Assembly: GCA_900770295.1 (NCBI GenBank) | Contig: CAAGJQ010000067.1 | Coordinates: 1 to 14,578, forward strand | Source: an uncultured Oscillibacter sp. | Lineage (GTDB): Bacteria > Bacillota > Clostridia > Oscillospirales > Oscillospiraceae | Direction of reading: 5' to 3' | Length of the DNA stretch: 14,578 bases | Shown here: positions 1 through 6,069 of the stretch, piece by piece | How positions within the stretch are numbered: position 1 is the first letter of the stretch | Layout: each line of letters opens with the position of its first letter | Translations under genes and position numbers: made by a program | The notes under the pieces: generated by a model | Seen by the model: only the letters and a program-made list of their open reading frames with translations | Told to the model about the DNA's origin: nothing | Databases searched by the model: none

Positions 1-945
1 CTGGACGCCGCCGCCCAGTGCGGGCGGAAGGTGGCCGTCACCGGCCGCTCCATGGAGAACATGATGAAGGTCTCCACGGAGCTGGGCTACATGAAGGTGC
101 CCAAGAACACACTCATGGACATCAACAAGATCAAGGGCCTGCCCAAGAACAAGCAGGTCATCGTCACCACCGGCTCCCAGGGCGAGGAGATGTCCGCCCT
201 GTACCGCATGGCCTTCTCCACCCACAAGCAGGTAGAGCTGGGCGCGGGGGACAAGGTGATCATCTCCGCCTCCGCCATCCCCGGCAACGAGGTCACGGTG
301 GGCCGGGTCATCAACGAGCTGTTCCGCAAGGGCGTGAAGGTGGTCTACAACAAGGCCGACATGCTCCACGTCTCCGGCCACGCCTGCCAGGAGGAGCTGA
401 AAATCGTCCACGCTCTGACGAAGCCCCGTTTCTTCGTCCCCCTCCACGGCGAGCAGCGGATGCTGCAAATCCACAGTCAGCTGGCCCAGGACATGGGCAT
501 GGACCGCAATCACATCGCCATCGCGGACAACGGCTCCGTCATTGAGATGACCACCAAGACCCTGAAGCTGAACGGCTCCGTCCCCGCCGGCGAGGTGTAC
601 GTGGACGGCTCCGGCGTGGGCGACGTGGGGGCCGTGGTCATGCGGGACCGCAAGCGCCTGGCCGAGGACGGCATGGTGGTGGTCGTGCTGCCCGTCTCCT
701 CCCACGACGGCGGCCTGCTGGCGCCGCCGGAGATCATCACCCGGGGCTTCATCTACGTGAAGGAGTCCGGGGACCTGATGAAGGAGCTGCAAAATGTGGC
801 CATGGACGCCGCCGACTCCGTCTCCCGCAAGCGCAGCCGGGACGACGGCGAGCTCAAGGGCGCGGTGAAGTCCGCCGTCAGCAGCTACCTGTTCAAAAAC
901 ACGAAGCGCAGCCCCATGGTCATCCCCGTTGTGACGCGTTTATAA
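1..945 (+). CDS. rnj: Ribonuclease J, C-terminal part (5' truncated by window)
   Basis: The reading frame is open from base 1 to the TAA at 943-945 (314 codons). The N-terminal metallo-beta-lactamase half lies upstream of the window. Visible are the beta-CASP and second-half motifs typical of RNase J: TTGSQGE (about 166-189), HVSGHA (367-384) and PLHGE (439-453), followed by the roughly 100-residue C-terminal domain that ends the protein. RNase J is a zinc-dependent 5'-3' exonuclease and endonuclease that matures rRNA and degrades mRNA in the cytoplasm of Gram-positive bacteria. Which paralogue (J1 or J2) cannot be decided from the fragment. The first ATG inside the frame (52) is internal and not the start. 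A terminator follows directly, so this is the last gene of its transcript. Confidence 0.93.
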   Translation: MDAAAQCGRKVAVTGRSMENMMKVSTELGYMKVPKNTLMDINKIKGLPKNKQVIVTTGSQGEEMSALYRMAFSTHKQVELGAGDKVIISASAIPGNEVTVGRVINELFRKGVKVVYNKADMLHVSGHACQEELKIVHALTKPRFFVPLHGEQRMLQIHSQLAQDMGMDRNHIAIADNGSVIEMTTKTLKLNGSVPAGEVYVDGSGVGDVGAVVMRDRKRLAEDGMVVVVLPVSSHDGGLLAPPEIITRGFIYVKESGDLMKELQNVAMDAADSVSRKRSRDDGELKGAVKSAVSSYLFKNTKRSPMVIPVVTRL

Positions 946-962
946 AATTCCACAAAAGCAGA

Positions 963-996
963 GCCGTCTCCGGTTTTCCGCCGGGGGCGGCTTTTT
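963..996 (+). terminator. Rho-independent terminator of the RNase J gene
   Basis: The 5' arm 963-973 (GCCGTCTCCGG) pairs with 981-991 (CCGGGGGCGGC) through 11 pairs, two of them G-U, across a 7-nt loop. Five T residues follow at 992-996. It starts 18 bases after the RNase J stop codon. Confidence 0.85.
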
Positions 997-1200
997 CTGT
1001 GACTCTGCCTGTCTCTGTGGCGGTTTCTCTTCCTCTGGCTGTGTCTTTCTCTGTTTCTTTTTCAAAAAAATTTCTTTTTCTTTTTTTGTCTCTTTCTCTT
1101 TGCCTGTCACTTTGGCTTTCTCTTTCCCTTTGACTATCACTATATCTATATCCGTAAAATCCACTAAAATTTGGGTAAATTGTCCTCATTCGTGCAACCA
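997..1200. other. Pyrimidine-rich low-complexity spacer, no gene seen
   Basis: From 1001 to 1130 the plus strand is built from short T/C runs (CTTTCT, TCTCTT, TCTGT variants). It holds only nine adenines, seven of them in one A-run at 1064-1070. The minus strand is therefore purine-rich and gives a Lys/Glu-rich open frame, which I read as a by-product of composition. The end of the spacer turns AT-rich (TATATCTATATCC, 1141-1153). It carries a weak promoter-like pair, TTGACT (1130-1135) and TAAAAT (1155-1160), but the 19-base spacing makes it doubtful. No RNA gene or mobile element is recognisable. Confidence 0.6.
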
Positions 1201-1201
1201 T

Positions 1202-1222
1202 GGCCCCGACGGGGCCCTTTTT
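1202..1222 (+). terminator. Leader hairpin with T-tract upstream of the DUF6291-like gene
   Basis: GGCCCC (1202-1207) and GGGGCC (1211-1216) form a compact 6-bp GC stem with a 3-nt loop, followed by C and five T residues (1218-1222). It lies about 27 bases upstream of the ribosome binding site of the next gene, and RNase J already has its own terminator. It may therefore act as a leader attenuator, as a back-up terminator, or merely as an insulator. No promoter is visible between this hairpin and the gene. Confidence 0.65.
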
Positions 1223-1260
1223 GTAGAGACATCTGCCGAACGCACCGGAAAGGAGTTTTT

Positions 1261-1653
1261 ATGAAAGGCAAACGCAGCAGTATCCTCCTGTACTTTGACA
1301 ATTTCCACCGGGTGGCCGGCCTGCCGGACGAGCAGCTGGGCATTCTGTTCCGGGCGCTGATGGAGTGCGGCGAGCGGGAGGCGTGCGGCGAGGACGGCAT
1401 CACCGGCTTTGAGCAGCGCTACCCCGGCATGAGTGAAAAGACCCAGATGGCCTTCTCCTTCATGGCGGACACCATCCGCCGGGACGCGGCGGTCTACGCC
1501 GAGAAGTGCGCCAACTACCGCTCCGCCGCCCAGCGCCGCCGGGAGCAGCAGGAAGCGCAGGACAGCCCTCCGCCGGACGAGCTGGAGCGTATGGTCCGGC
1601 GCAATGAGGAGCGGCGCAAAAAAACAGGACGGCCCGACTGGGCCGCCCTGTGA
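1261..1653 (+). CDS. Small orphan protein with DUF6291-like domain
   Basis: The product is 130 residues. The ATG at 1261 is preceded by AAAGGAG (1249-1255) with a 5-base gap, which decides the start; the frame is open further upstream to 1171 without a ribosome binding site. The N-terminal part (SILLYFDNFHRVAGLPDEQ, then GILFRALMECG) and the segment MAFSFMADTIRRDAAVYAEKC resemble the DUF6291 family. That family occurs as stand-alone proteins and as the N-terminal domain of phage or plasmid replication proteins (recalled, not searched). The last 40 residues are highly charged (Arg, Glu, Gln) and probably helical or disordered. There is no signal peptide and no membrane segment. No phage genes are nearby, so it is either a domesticated remnant or a chromosomal orphan. 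Function unknown. The 3' end contains the terminator of the convergent operon. Confidence 0.78.
   Translation: MKGKRSSILLYFDNFHRVAGLPDEQLGILFRALMECGEREACGEDGITGFEQRYPGMSEKTQMAFSFMADTIRRDAAVYAEKCANYRSAAQRRREQQEAQDSPPPDELERMVRRNEERRKKTGRPDWAAL
1618..1651 (-). terminator. Terminator of the nfeD-SPFH operon, embedded in the opposite gene
   Basis: ACAGGACGGCCC (1624-1635) pairs with 1640-1651 across a GACT loop, with a single mismatch (1629/1646). On the minus strand the hairpin is followed by seven T residues (A-run 1618-1624 on the plus strand). It lies 17 bases beyond the SPFH stop codon and inside the final codons of the plus-strand DUF6291-like gene. On the plus strand there is no T-tract after the hairpin, so it should work mainly for the minus transcript. 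Confidence 0.85.
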
Positions 1654-1667
1654 GGGGTATCCTATGG

Positions 1668-2612
1668 TTATTCCGCCCTGGGGTCCTCGGTGTCGAACAC
1701 CGTCTTGGCGCTGGCCGCCAGGCCCGCCAGACCCTGGAGCTCGCTGGGAATGATGATCTTGGTGGCCCTGCCGTCCGCCACCTTCTGCATGGCCTCCAGA
1801 GCTTTCAGCTTCACCACCTGGTCGTTGGGCGCCGCCTCGTTTAAAAGCTTCAGGGAGTCGGCCATGGCCTTCTGCACCTGCATGATGGCCTGGGCCTCGG
1901 CCTCGGCGGCCATGATGCGGGCCTCCTTCTCGCCCTGGGCCTTCAGGATGGCGGCCTGCTTCTCGGCGTCGGCCCGCAGGATGGCGGACTGCTTCTCGCC
2001 CTCGGCCACCAGAATCTGGGACTGCTTGGTGCCCTCGGCCTGGAGGATGGACTCCCGGCGCTCCCGCTCCGCCTTCATCTGCTTCTCCATGGCGTTCTGG
2101 ATCTCCTTGGGCGGGATGATGTTTTTCAGCTCCACCCGGTTGACCTTGATGCCCCAGGGGTCCGTGGCCTCGTCCAGGATGGCCCGCATCCGGGAGTTGA
2201 TGATGTCACGGGAGGTCAGGGACTGGTCCAGCTCCATGTCGCCGATGATGTTGCGCAGGGTGGTGGCCGTCAGGTTCTCGATGGCGTTCATGGGGTGCTC
2301 CACGCCGTAGGTGTACAGCTTGGGGTCGGTGATCTGGAAGTAGACCACGGTGTCGATCTGCATGGTGACGTTGTCCTTGGTGATGACGGGCTGGGGGGCG
2401 AAGTCCGCCACCTGCTCCTTCAATGACACCTTCTTCGCCACCCGCATGATGAACGGGACCTTGAAGTGCAGTCCCACGTTCCACACGGAGTAGAACGCGC
2501 CCAGGCGCTCCACCACGTAGGCCCGGGACTGCTGGACCACATGGATGTTGCTGATGAGCACCACCAGCACCAGGATCACCAGAACCACAGGGACGATCCA
2601 ACCAAAACTCAT
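1668..2612 (-). CDS. SPFH/stomatin-like membrane protein (paraslipin/QmcA type)
   Basis: The product is 314 residues. The start is ATG at 2612, preceded on the minus strand by GGAGGT with a 6-base gap. The frame stays open for 200 codons upstream, but those codons cover the nfeD gene in another frame. Residues 1-20 or so form one membrane anchor (VPVVLVILVLVVLI). A band-7/SPFH domain follows (GLHFKVPFI, then TKDNVTMQIDTVVYFQITDP). Next is a long coiled coil rich in Ala, Glu and Lys with repeated AEGEKQ / ADAEKQ / AQGEKEA units (roughly residues 185-260). The C-terminus is short. Proteins of this family oligomerise into membrane microdomain cages and are usually paired with NfeD. In this window nfeD is directly upstream and overlaps by four bases, implying translational coupling. 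Role in this organism: membrane organisation or quality control (inferred). Confidence 0.92.
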   Translation of the reverse strand: MSFGWIVPVVLVILVLVVLISNIHVVQQSRAYVVERLGAFYSVWNVGLHFKVPFIMRVAKKVSLKEQVADFAPQPVITKDNVTMQIDTVVYFQITDPKLYTYGVEHPMNAIENLTATTLRNIIGDMELDQSLTSRDIINSRMRAILDEATDPWGIKVNRVELKNIIPPKEIQNAMEKQMKAERERRESILQAEGTKQSQILVAEGEKQSAILRADAEKQAAILKAQGEKEARIMAAEAEAQAIMQVQKAMADSLKLLNEAAPNDQVVKLKALEAMQKVADGRATKIIIPSELQGLAGLAASAKTVFDTEDPRAE

Positions 2613-3064
2613 GATGTTACCTCCACTTTTTCCTCGATTTTTTTGACAAAGAGCTTGACGCCCTCCATGCGCAGGATTTTCACCGTAGTCCCCTGGGGGA
2701 TGACGGCGCCGTCGTCGCTGCGGGCAGTCCAGGTCTTGCCGTCCACATAGACGGCGCCGGCGGAATTGGCGTTGTCGATGGTCTCCGTGACCCGGCCGGT
2801 ATCTCCCAGCACCCGGTCCAGATTGGTGGGCACGGCCTTGCCCGCCGCGTAGCGCCGCACCAGAGGCCGGGTCACCGCCAGCGCCGCCGCGGACACCGCC
2901 GCGAACAGCACCACCTGGACGGCCACGCCCGCGCCCAGCCAGGCCGCGATCAGTCCGGCCACGGCGCCCGCCGCGAACCAGATGGACACCAGCCCCGCCG
3001 TGGCGGCCTCCACCGCGCCGAACAGCACGACGGCCCCCAGCCAAAGCCAGCTCATAGCACTCAC
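2609..3064 (-). CDS. NfeD-like short membrane protein with OB-fold
   Basis: The product is 151 residues. The start is taken as GTG at 3064 because AGGAGG (3073-3078) lies 8 bases before it; the in-frame ATG at 3055 would be 17 bases away. Two to three hydrophobic segments (about residues 4-28 and 30-65) precede a soluble C-terminal beta-barrel that begins near VLGDTGRVTETI and ends near GVKLFVKKIEEK, matching the NfeD C-terminal OB-fold. The ClpP-like protease domain of long NfeD proteins is absent, so this is the short form. The family is known to partner stomatin/SPFH proteins. The stop overlaps the SPFH start as ATGA (2609-2612). A candidate promoter lies at 3120-3149. Confidence 0.9.
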   Translation of the reverse strand: MSAMSWLWLGAVVLFGAVEAATAGLVSIWFAAGAVAGLIAAWLGAGVAVQVVLFAAVSAAALAVTRPLVRRYAAGKAVPTNLDRVLGDTGRVTETIDNANSAGAVYVDGKTWTARSDDGAVIPQGTTVKILRMEGVKLFVKKIEEKVEVTS

Positions 3065-3119
3065 AGGGAAGTCCTCCTCTCTTCATCTGCTCAGACGATT
3101 TTCTGCTCCGTTTGGTTTC

Positions 3120-3149
3120 AGTGTACCACAGGAGATCGGGGAAATACAA
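3120..3149 (-). promoter_or_regulatory. Candidate promoter of the nfeD-SPFH operon
   Basis: On the minus strand TTGTAT (3144-3149) and TACACT (3120-3125) are 18 bases apart. The -10 element is preceded by TGG, an extended -10 (TG-N). The implied start would leave a leader of about 45-50 bases before the GTG of nfeD. The -35 match is only partial. Confidence 0.45.
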
Positions 3150-3218
3150 TTTCATTTCGGTTACAAAGAGACGCCGTCCGGATTTCAAAAAAATTTTTAG
3201 CAATCCTAACAAAAAGTA

Positions 3219-3247
3219 TTGAAAATTGGGGCAGGATCTTTTATACT
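3219..3247 (+). promoter_or_regulatory. Sigma-A promoter of the purine permease
   Basis: TTGAAA (3219-3224) and TATACT (3242-3247) are separated by exactly 17 bases. An A/T-rich block (3187-3218) directly upstream could serve as an UP element. The spacing and both hexamers are close to consensus, and the gene starts 66 bases downstream. Confidence 0.8.
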
Positions 3248-3258
3248 GGAGACAATCA

Positions 3259-3272
3259 GGCGGATATCCGCC
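3259..3272. promoter_or_regulatory. Perfect 14-bp palindrome in the permease leader
   Basis: GGCGGATATCCGCC begins about 12 bases downstream of the -10 element, at or just after the expected transcription start. Its placement fits a repressor operator. As RNA it could also form a small stem. No purine-riboswitch consensus is recognisable in the rest of the leader (3255-3313). Confidence 0.5.
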
Positions 3273-3313
3273 GGAGGGTGCCTACGGAAATATTGGAAAG
3301 GGAGTATGATCCT

Positions 3314-4696
3314 ATGAGACAGGCATCTCAGGCAAAGGTCGAGAACATCTACCAGCTGGAAGGACGCGTCCCCATCGGTAAAGCCATTCCCTTCGGCCTG
3401 CAGCACGTGCTGGCCATGTTCGTATCCAATGTCGCCCCCATTATCCTCGTGGCCTCCGTGGCCGTGTACGACGGCGAGAGCTTCACGGCGGTGGAGGTGG
3501 CGCGCCTCATCCAAAACGCCATGATGATCGCCGGCATCGGCACACTGATCCAGCTGTACCCCGTCTGGAAGGTGGGCTCGGGCCTGCCGGTGGTGATGGG
3601 CGTCAGCTTCACCTTTGTCTCCGCCATGATGGTGGTGGCGGCCCGGGACTACGGGCTGATGATCGGTGCCATCATCGTCGGCGGCTGCATCGAGGGCGTG
3701 CTGGGCCTGACCGTCAAATACTGGCGGCGGTTCGTGGCGCCCATCGTCTCCGCCTGCGTGGTGACGACCATCGGCTTCTCCCTGCTGGGCGTGGGCATCA
3801 GCTCTTACGGCGCTTCCGACGCCTACGAGTTCGGCAGCTGGCAGAACCTGCTGGTGGGCACCGTCACCCTGGCGGCCTGCCTGGTGTTCCAGGCTCTGGC
3901 CAAGGGCTTCTGGAAGCAGCTCTACGTCCTCTTCGGCCTGGCGGTGGGCTATGTCGCCGCCATTGGCTTCGGCATGGTGGACTTCGCCTCCATCGGCACC
4001 ACGGTGGACGAACTGGGCATCGTCTCCCTGCCCATGCTGCTGCACTACACGCCCAAGTTCCAGCTGGGCGCCATCATCTCCGTGACGCTGGTGTTCCTGG
4101 TCTCCGCCGCCGAGACCATCGGCGACACCACCGCCGTCTGCACCGGCGGCCTGGGCCGGGACATCACGGAGAAAGAGCTGTCCGGCTCCCTGTGCTGCGA
4201 CGGCTTCATCTCCTCCGTCTCCGGCGGCCTCTTCGGCTGCACGCCCATCACCTCCTTCAGCCAGAACGTGGGTCTGGTGGCCATGACCAAGGTGGTCAAC
4301 CGCTTCACCATCATGTTCGGCGCCCTGACGCTGATCATTGCCGGCCTGTTCCCGCCCATCGGCGCCTTTTTCTCCACGCTGCCCTCCTGCGTGCTGGGCG
4401 GCTGCACGGTCATCATGTTCGGCGCCATCATCGTCTCCGGTGTGACCATGCTGGGCCAGTGCGGTCTGGACCAGCGCAACACGCTGATCGCGGCGGCCTC
4501 CTTCGCCATCGGCATCGGCGTGACCCAGGTGGACGGCTTCTTCTCCCACATGCCCCAGGTCATCGGCGACATCTTCTCCGGCAACCCGGTGGCCGGTGTG
4601 TTCGTGGTGTCCATGATCCTCTCCCTGGCGCTGCCCAAGAAGGTGGACCTGAAGGACATCGACGCGCTGACGGCGGAGACTCTGGAGAAAAAATAA
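3314..4696 (+). CDS. NCS2 nucleobase permease, xanthine/urate type
   Basis: The product is 460 residues, the usual length for the family. The start is ATG at 3314, with GGGAG 9 bases upstream; an in-frame GTG at 3278 lacks a ribosome binding site. The sequence is almost entirely hydrophobic segments, as expected for the 14-helix UraA fold. The NCS2 signature Q-N-x-G-x4-T-K is present as QNVGLVAMTK from residue 317. The TM8 motif AAETIGD places the substrate-binding acidic residue at Glu267. That ETIGD form is typical of xanthine and urate carriers rather than uracil carriers, which have a His in the equivalent motif (family knowledge). It would import purine bases with a cation across the cytoplasmic membrane. 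It is monocistronic, with its own promoter, and converges on the AraC gene. The exact purine cannot be fixed from sequence. Confidence 0.9.
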   Translation: MRQASQAKVENIYQLEGRVPIGKAIPFGLQHVLAMFVSNVAPIILVASVAVYDGESFTAVEVARLIQNAMMIAGIGTLIQLYPVWKVGSGLPVVMGVSFTFVSAMMVVAARDYGLMIGAIIVGGCIEGVLGLTVKYWRRFVAPIVSACVVTTIGFSLLGVGISSYGASDAYEFGSWQNLLVGTVTLAACLVFQALAKGFWKQLYVLFGLAVGYVAAIGFGMVDFASIGTTVDELGIVSLPMLLHYTPKFQLGAIISVTLVFLVSAAETIGDTTAVCTGGLGRDITEKELSGSLCCDGFISSVSGGLFGCTPITSFSQNVGLVAMTKVVNRFTIMFGALTLIIAGLFPPIGAFFSTLPSCVLGGCTVIMFGAIIVSGVTMLGQCGLDQRNTLIAAASFAIGIGVTQVDGFFSHMPQVIGDIFSGNPVAGVFVVSMILSLALPKKVDLKDIDALTAETLEKK

Positions 4697-4731
4697 GCGC
4701 CCGGCGGCGCCGGAATACGGAGCATACCTGC

Positions 4732-4759
4732 AAAAAAGGCGCGGCCTGGCCGCGCCTTT
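4732..4759 (-). terminator. Left-end hairpin, terminator for minus-strand transcripts
   Basis: AAAGGCGCGG (4735-4744) pairs with CCGCGCCTTT (4750-4759). The A-run 4732-4737 becomes six T residues after the stem on the minus strand, so it can terminate transcripts leaving the AraC gene. On the plus strand only three T residues follow, making it weaker for the permease transcript. Confidence 0.65.
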
Positions 4760-4795
4760 CAGCTTGTCGAAAAAGTCTTTTCGCCAAGCTGCTGC

Positions 4796-4830
4796 AAGTT
4801 TTTCTGAACTTAAAAAGTTCAGAAAAACTT
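4796..4830. repeat. Perfect 16-bp inverted repeat with 3-nt loop
   Basis: The arms 4796-4811 and 4815-4830 are exact reverse complements (AAGTTTTTCTGAACTT against AAGTTCAGAAAAACTT) around an AAA loop. It is the longest perfect stem in the hairpin chain and lies near the middle of the element. Confidence 0.8.
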
Positions 4831-4966
4831 ATGATTAAAAACGAACGGCCCAGGCCGCTTTCTCTTGCCGCTGCGCGGCAATTCACCTCGAGACACCCTT
4901 CCTGGGTTTCTTTCGCAACTATCTTCCTTCCCGTTGCGCTGGATTTTCGGGTTTATCGACAGTCTG

Positions 4967-4993
4967 AAAGGCGCGGCTGGGCCGCGCCTTTTT
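4967..4993 (+). terminator. Right-end hairpin, terminator for plus-strand transcripts
   Basis: AAAGGCGCGGC (4967-4977) pairs with GCCGCGCCTTT (4981-4991) around a TGG loop, and the T-run 4989-4993 follows. It would stop the permease transcript after it has crossed the whole hairpin element, just before the end of the convergent AraC gene. Confidence 0.75.
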
Positions 4994-5023
4994 GCATTTC
5001 CTCCCGCTCCGGAGCCCGCAGGC

Positions 5024-5893
5024 TCAAAAGCTCTCCCGGTACTCCTTCGGCGTCACCCCGTACCGTTTTTTGAACTGGTGGTTAAAATTGGACAGGCTCT
5101 CAAATCCCACGTCCCCCGCGATGGTCAGCACCGCGTCGGAGGACCCCCGCAGCCGCTCCGCCGCCGCGGCCAGCCGCCGCTCGTTCAGATAGGCCACAAA
5201 GCTGCTCCCTGTCATCTGCTTGAACCAGCGCATAAAATGGCTGGTGCTGCACCCGCAGCCGGCGGCGGCCTGCTCCACCGTCAGGGGCTGGGCGTACCCG
5301 CTTTCGATCCGCTGGAGCACCGCCTTCAGCCGCGCGGTGCCGGGGGACTCCTTGGGAAGCGGTTCCGCCCGGACCCGCATCAGCGCGAACAGCAGGCGGA
5401 GCATGTCCCCCTTGACGCCCAGCTCGTATCCGGGCATCCGCTCCCGGCACAGGTCCTCCGCGTCCGCGAGGGGGCCGGTCACGGCCCCGTATTCCGCCTG
5501 ACCGGGGGAGAGCCGCACCGGGAGGGCCAGCCTCCCCGCCGCCAGCGGGACCAGATACTGCTGGGCGCAGATGTCCGCGGCGCCCGCCCCCAGAAAGTCC
5601 ATGCCGAAGATGATGTTCTCGTACTCCATGGTCTCCCCCGGGATGCCCCGGAGGGCGTGGAGCGTCCCCGGCGGGACCGGGAAGAGGTCCCCGGCCCCGG
5701 CCTCCATGGTCCGCTCCCCCACCTGGACCAGGCCCCGGCCCTTTTTCACATAGACCAGCTCCATGCTGGTGTGCCAGTGCAGGGCCACGGAGGGAAAGTC
5801 CCTGGGAATGGTGCAGGGATAGATGTTGAACGGAAACAGCACGCTGCCGTGCCGCTTCTTCTCCTGAAAGTCCCCGGTCAGCGTCACCGCCAA
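5024..5893 (-). CDS. AraC-family transcriptional regulator (cupin + AraC HTH)
   Basis: The product is 289 residues if translation starts at TTG 5893, chosen because GAGGAGG (5903-5909) sits 9 bases upstream. The frame extends to a GTG at 5965, but no ribosome binding site precedes it. The N-terminal half is a cupin-type effector domain (LHWHTSMELVYVKKG, then GDLFPVPPGTLHALRG, which carries the HWH histidines). The C-terminal roughly 100 residues hold two helix-turn-helices (LTVEQAAAGCGCSTSHFMRWFKQMTG and VLTIAGDVGFESLSNFNHQFKKRYG) ending in the family signature TPKEYRE. Such regulators commonly activate carbohydrate genes. It is divergent from glgP with palindromes in between, so control of glgP and of itself is the simplest inference. 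The effector is unknown. Confidence 0.9.
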   Translation of the reverse strand: MAVTLTGDFQEKKRHGSVLFPFNIYPCTIPRDFPSVALHWHTSMELVYVKKGRGLVQVGERTMEAGAGDLFPVPPGTLHALRGIPGETMEYENIIFGMDFLGAGAADICAQQYLVPLAAGRLALPVRLSPGQAEYGAVTGPLADAEDLCRERMPGYELGVKGDMLRLLFALMRVRAEPLPKESPGTARLKAVLQRIESGYAQPLTVEQAAAGCGCSTSHFMRWFKQMTGSSFVAYLNERRLAAAAERLRGSSDAVLTIAGDVGFESLSNFNHQFKKRYGVTPKEYRESF

Positions 5894-5920
5894 GTCAAAA
5901 CGCCTCCTCTTTCGGAAATC

Positions 5921-5950
5921 ATGATAGGATACCGTCAGAAATTGCCGCAA
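5921..5950 (-). promoter_or_regulatory. Candidate promoter of the AraC-family gene
   Basis: On the minus strand TTGCGG (5945-5950) and TATCAT (5921-5926) are 18 bases apart, placing the start site shortly before the GAGGAGG ribosome binding site. This supports the short TTG-initiated product. The -35 element lies inside the palindrome at 5939-5953, which fits autoregulation. Confidence 0.4.
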
Positions 5951-5975
5951 TTTTGCAAGAAACACGGCTGCAAAA
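5939..5975. promoter_or_regulatory. Nested palindromes between divergent araC-type gene and glgP
   Basis: AAATTGCCGCAATTT (5939-5953) is a 7-1-7 palindrome. Overlapping it, TTTTGCA (5951-5957) and TGCAAAA (5969-5975) form a second inverted repeat with an 11-base centre. Both lie in the 176-base divergent gap. An AT-rich stretch with TAATATAAC (5980-5988) follows on the plus strand and may hold the glgP -10, but no -35 at proper spacing is visible, which fits an activator-dependent promoter. Confidence 0.5.
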
Positions 5976-6069
5976 GAAATAATATAACAAGCAGATCAGG
6001 AATGCACGAAAAATTTCCGATTTGACTGCCGCTTTTTTTGATGGATCTGGACGGAAGGAGATGTCTGCC

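Larger units (their letters stand above)
4732..4993. repeat. MITE-like element: inverted ends enclosing a chain of hairpins
   Basis: The left end (4735-4770) and the reverse complement of the right end (4991-4956) agree along about 36 bases: a GC palindrome (AAAGGCGCGG at the outside) followed by CTTTCAG and then a TGTCGA block. Between the ends lie consecutive stem-loops at 4761-4790, 4796-4830 (perfect 16-bp stem), 4846-4857, 4865-4881 and 4914-4938. There is no convincing ORF. The intergenic space between the two convergent genes (4697-5023) is almost entirely this element. Inverted ends plus no coding capacity fit a MITE or a dispersed structured repeat. Mobility itself is not shown, since no target duplication is evident. 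Confidence 0.6.

Noticed and set aside
940..1201. Lys/Glu-rich open frames on the minus strand
   Set aside because: They arise from the purine-rich complement of the T/C tract, run into the RNase J terminator, and have no recognisable domain.
2613..3212. 200-codon N-terminal extension of the SPFH frame
   Set aside because: It is Gly/Arg-rich and out of frame over the nfeD gene, which has its own ribosome binding site, membrane segments and OB-fold; the true SPFH start at 2612 has a strong ribosome binding site.
3248..3313. Possible purine or xanthine riboswitch in the permease leader
   Set aside because: The leader is only about 60 bases and shows none of the conserved purine-riboswitch junction or loop sequences I know; a protein operator explains the palindrome better.
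4192..5073. Plus-strand frame running through the permease end into the intergenic element
   Set aside because: It overlaps the verified permease in another frame and its tail crosses the hairpins; there is no ribosome binding site or domain.
5980..6020. Full sigma-A promoter for glgP
   Set aside because: TAATAT/TATAAC are present but the nearest TTGCAA is 21 bases away from TAATAT, too far for a standard promoter; mentioned only as a possible -10.
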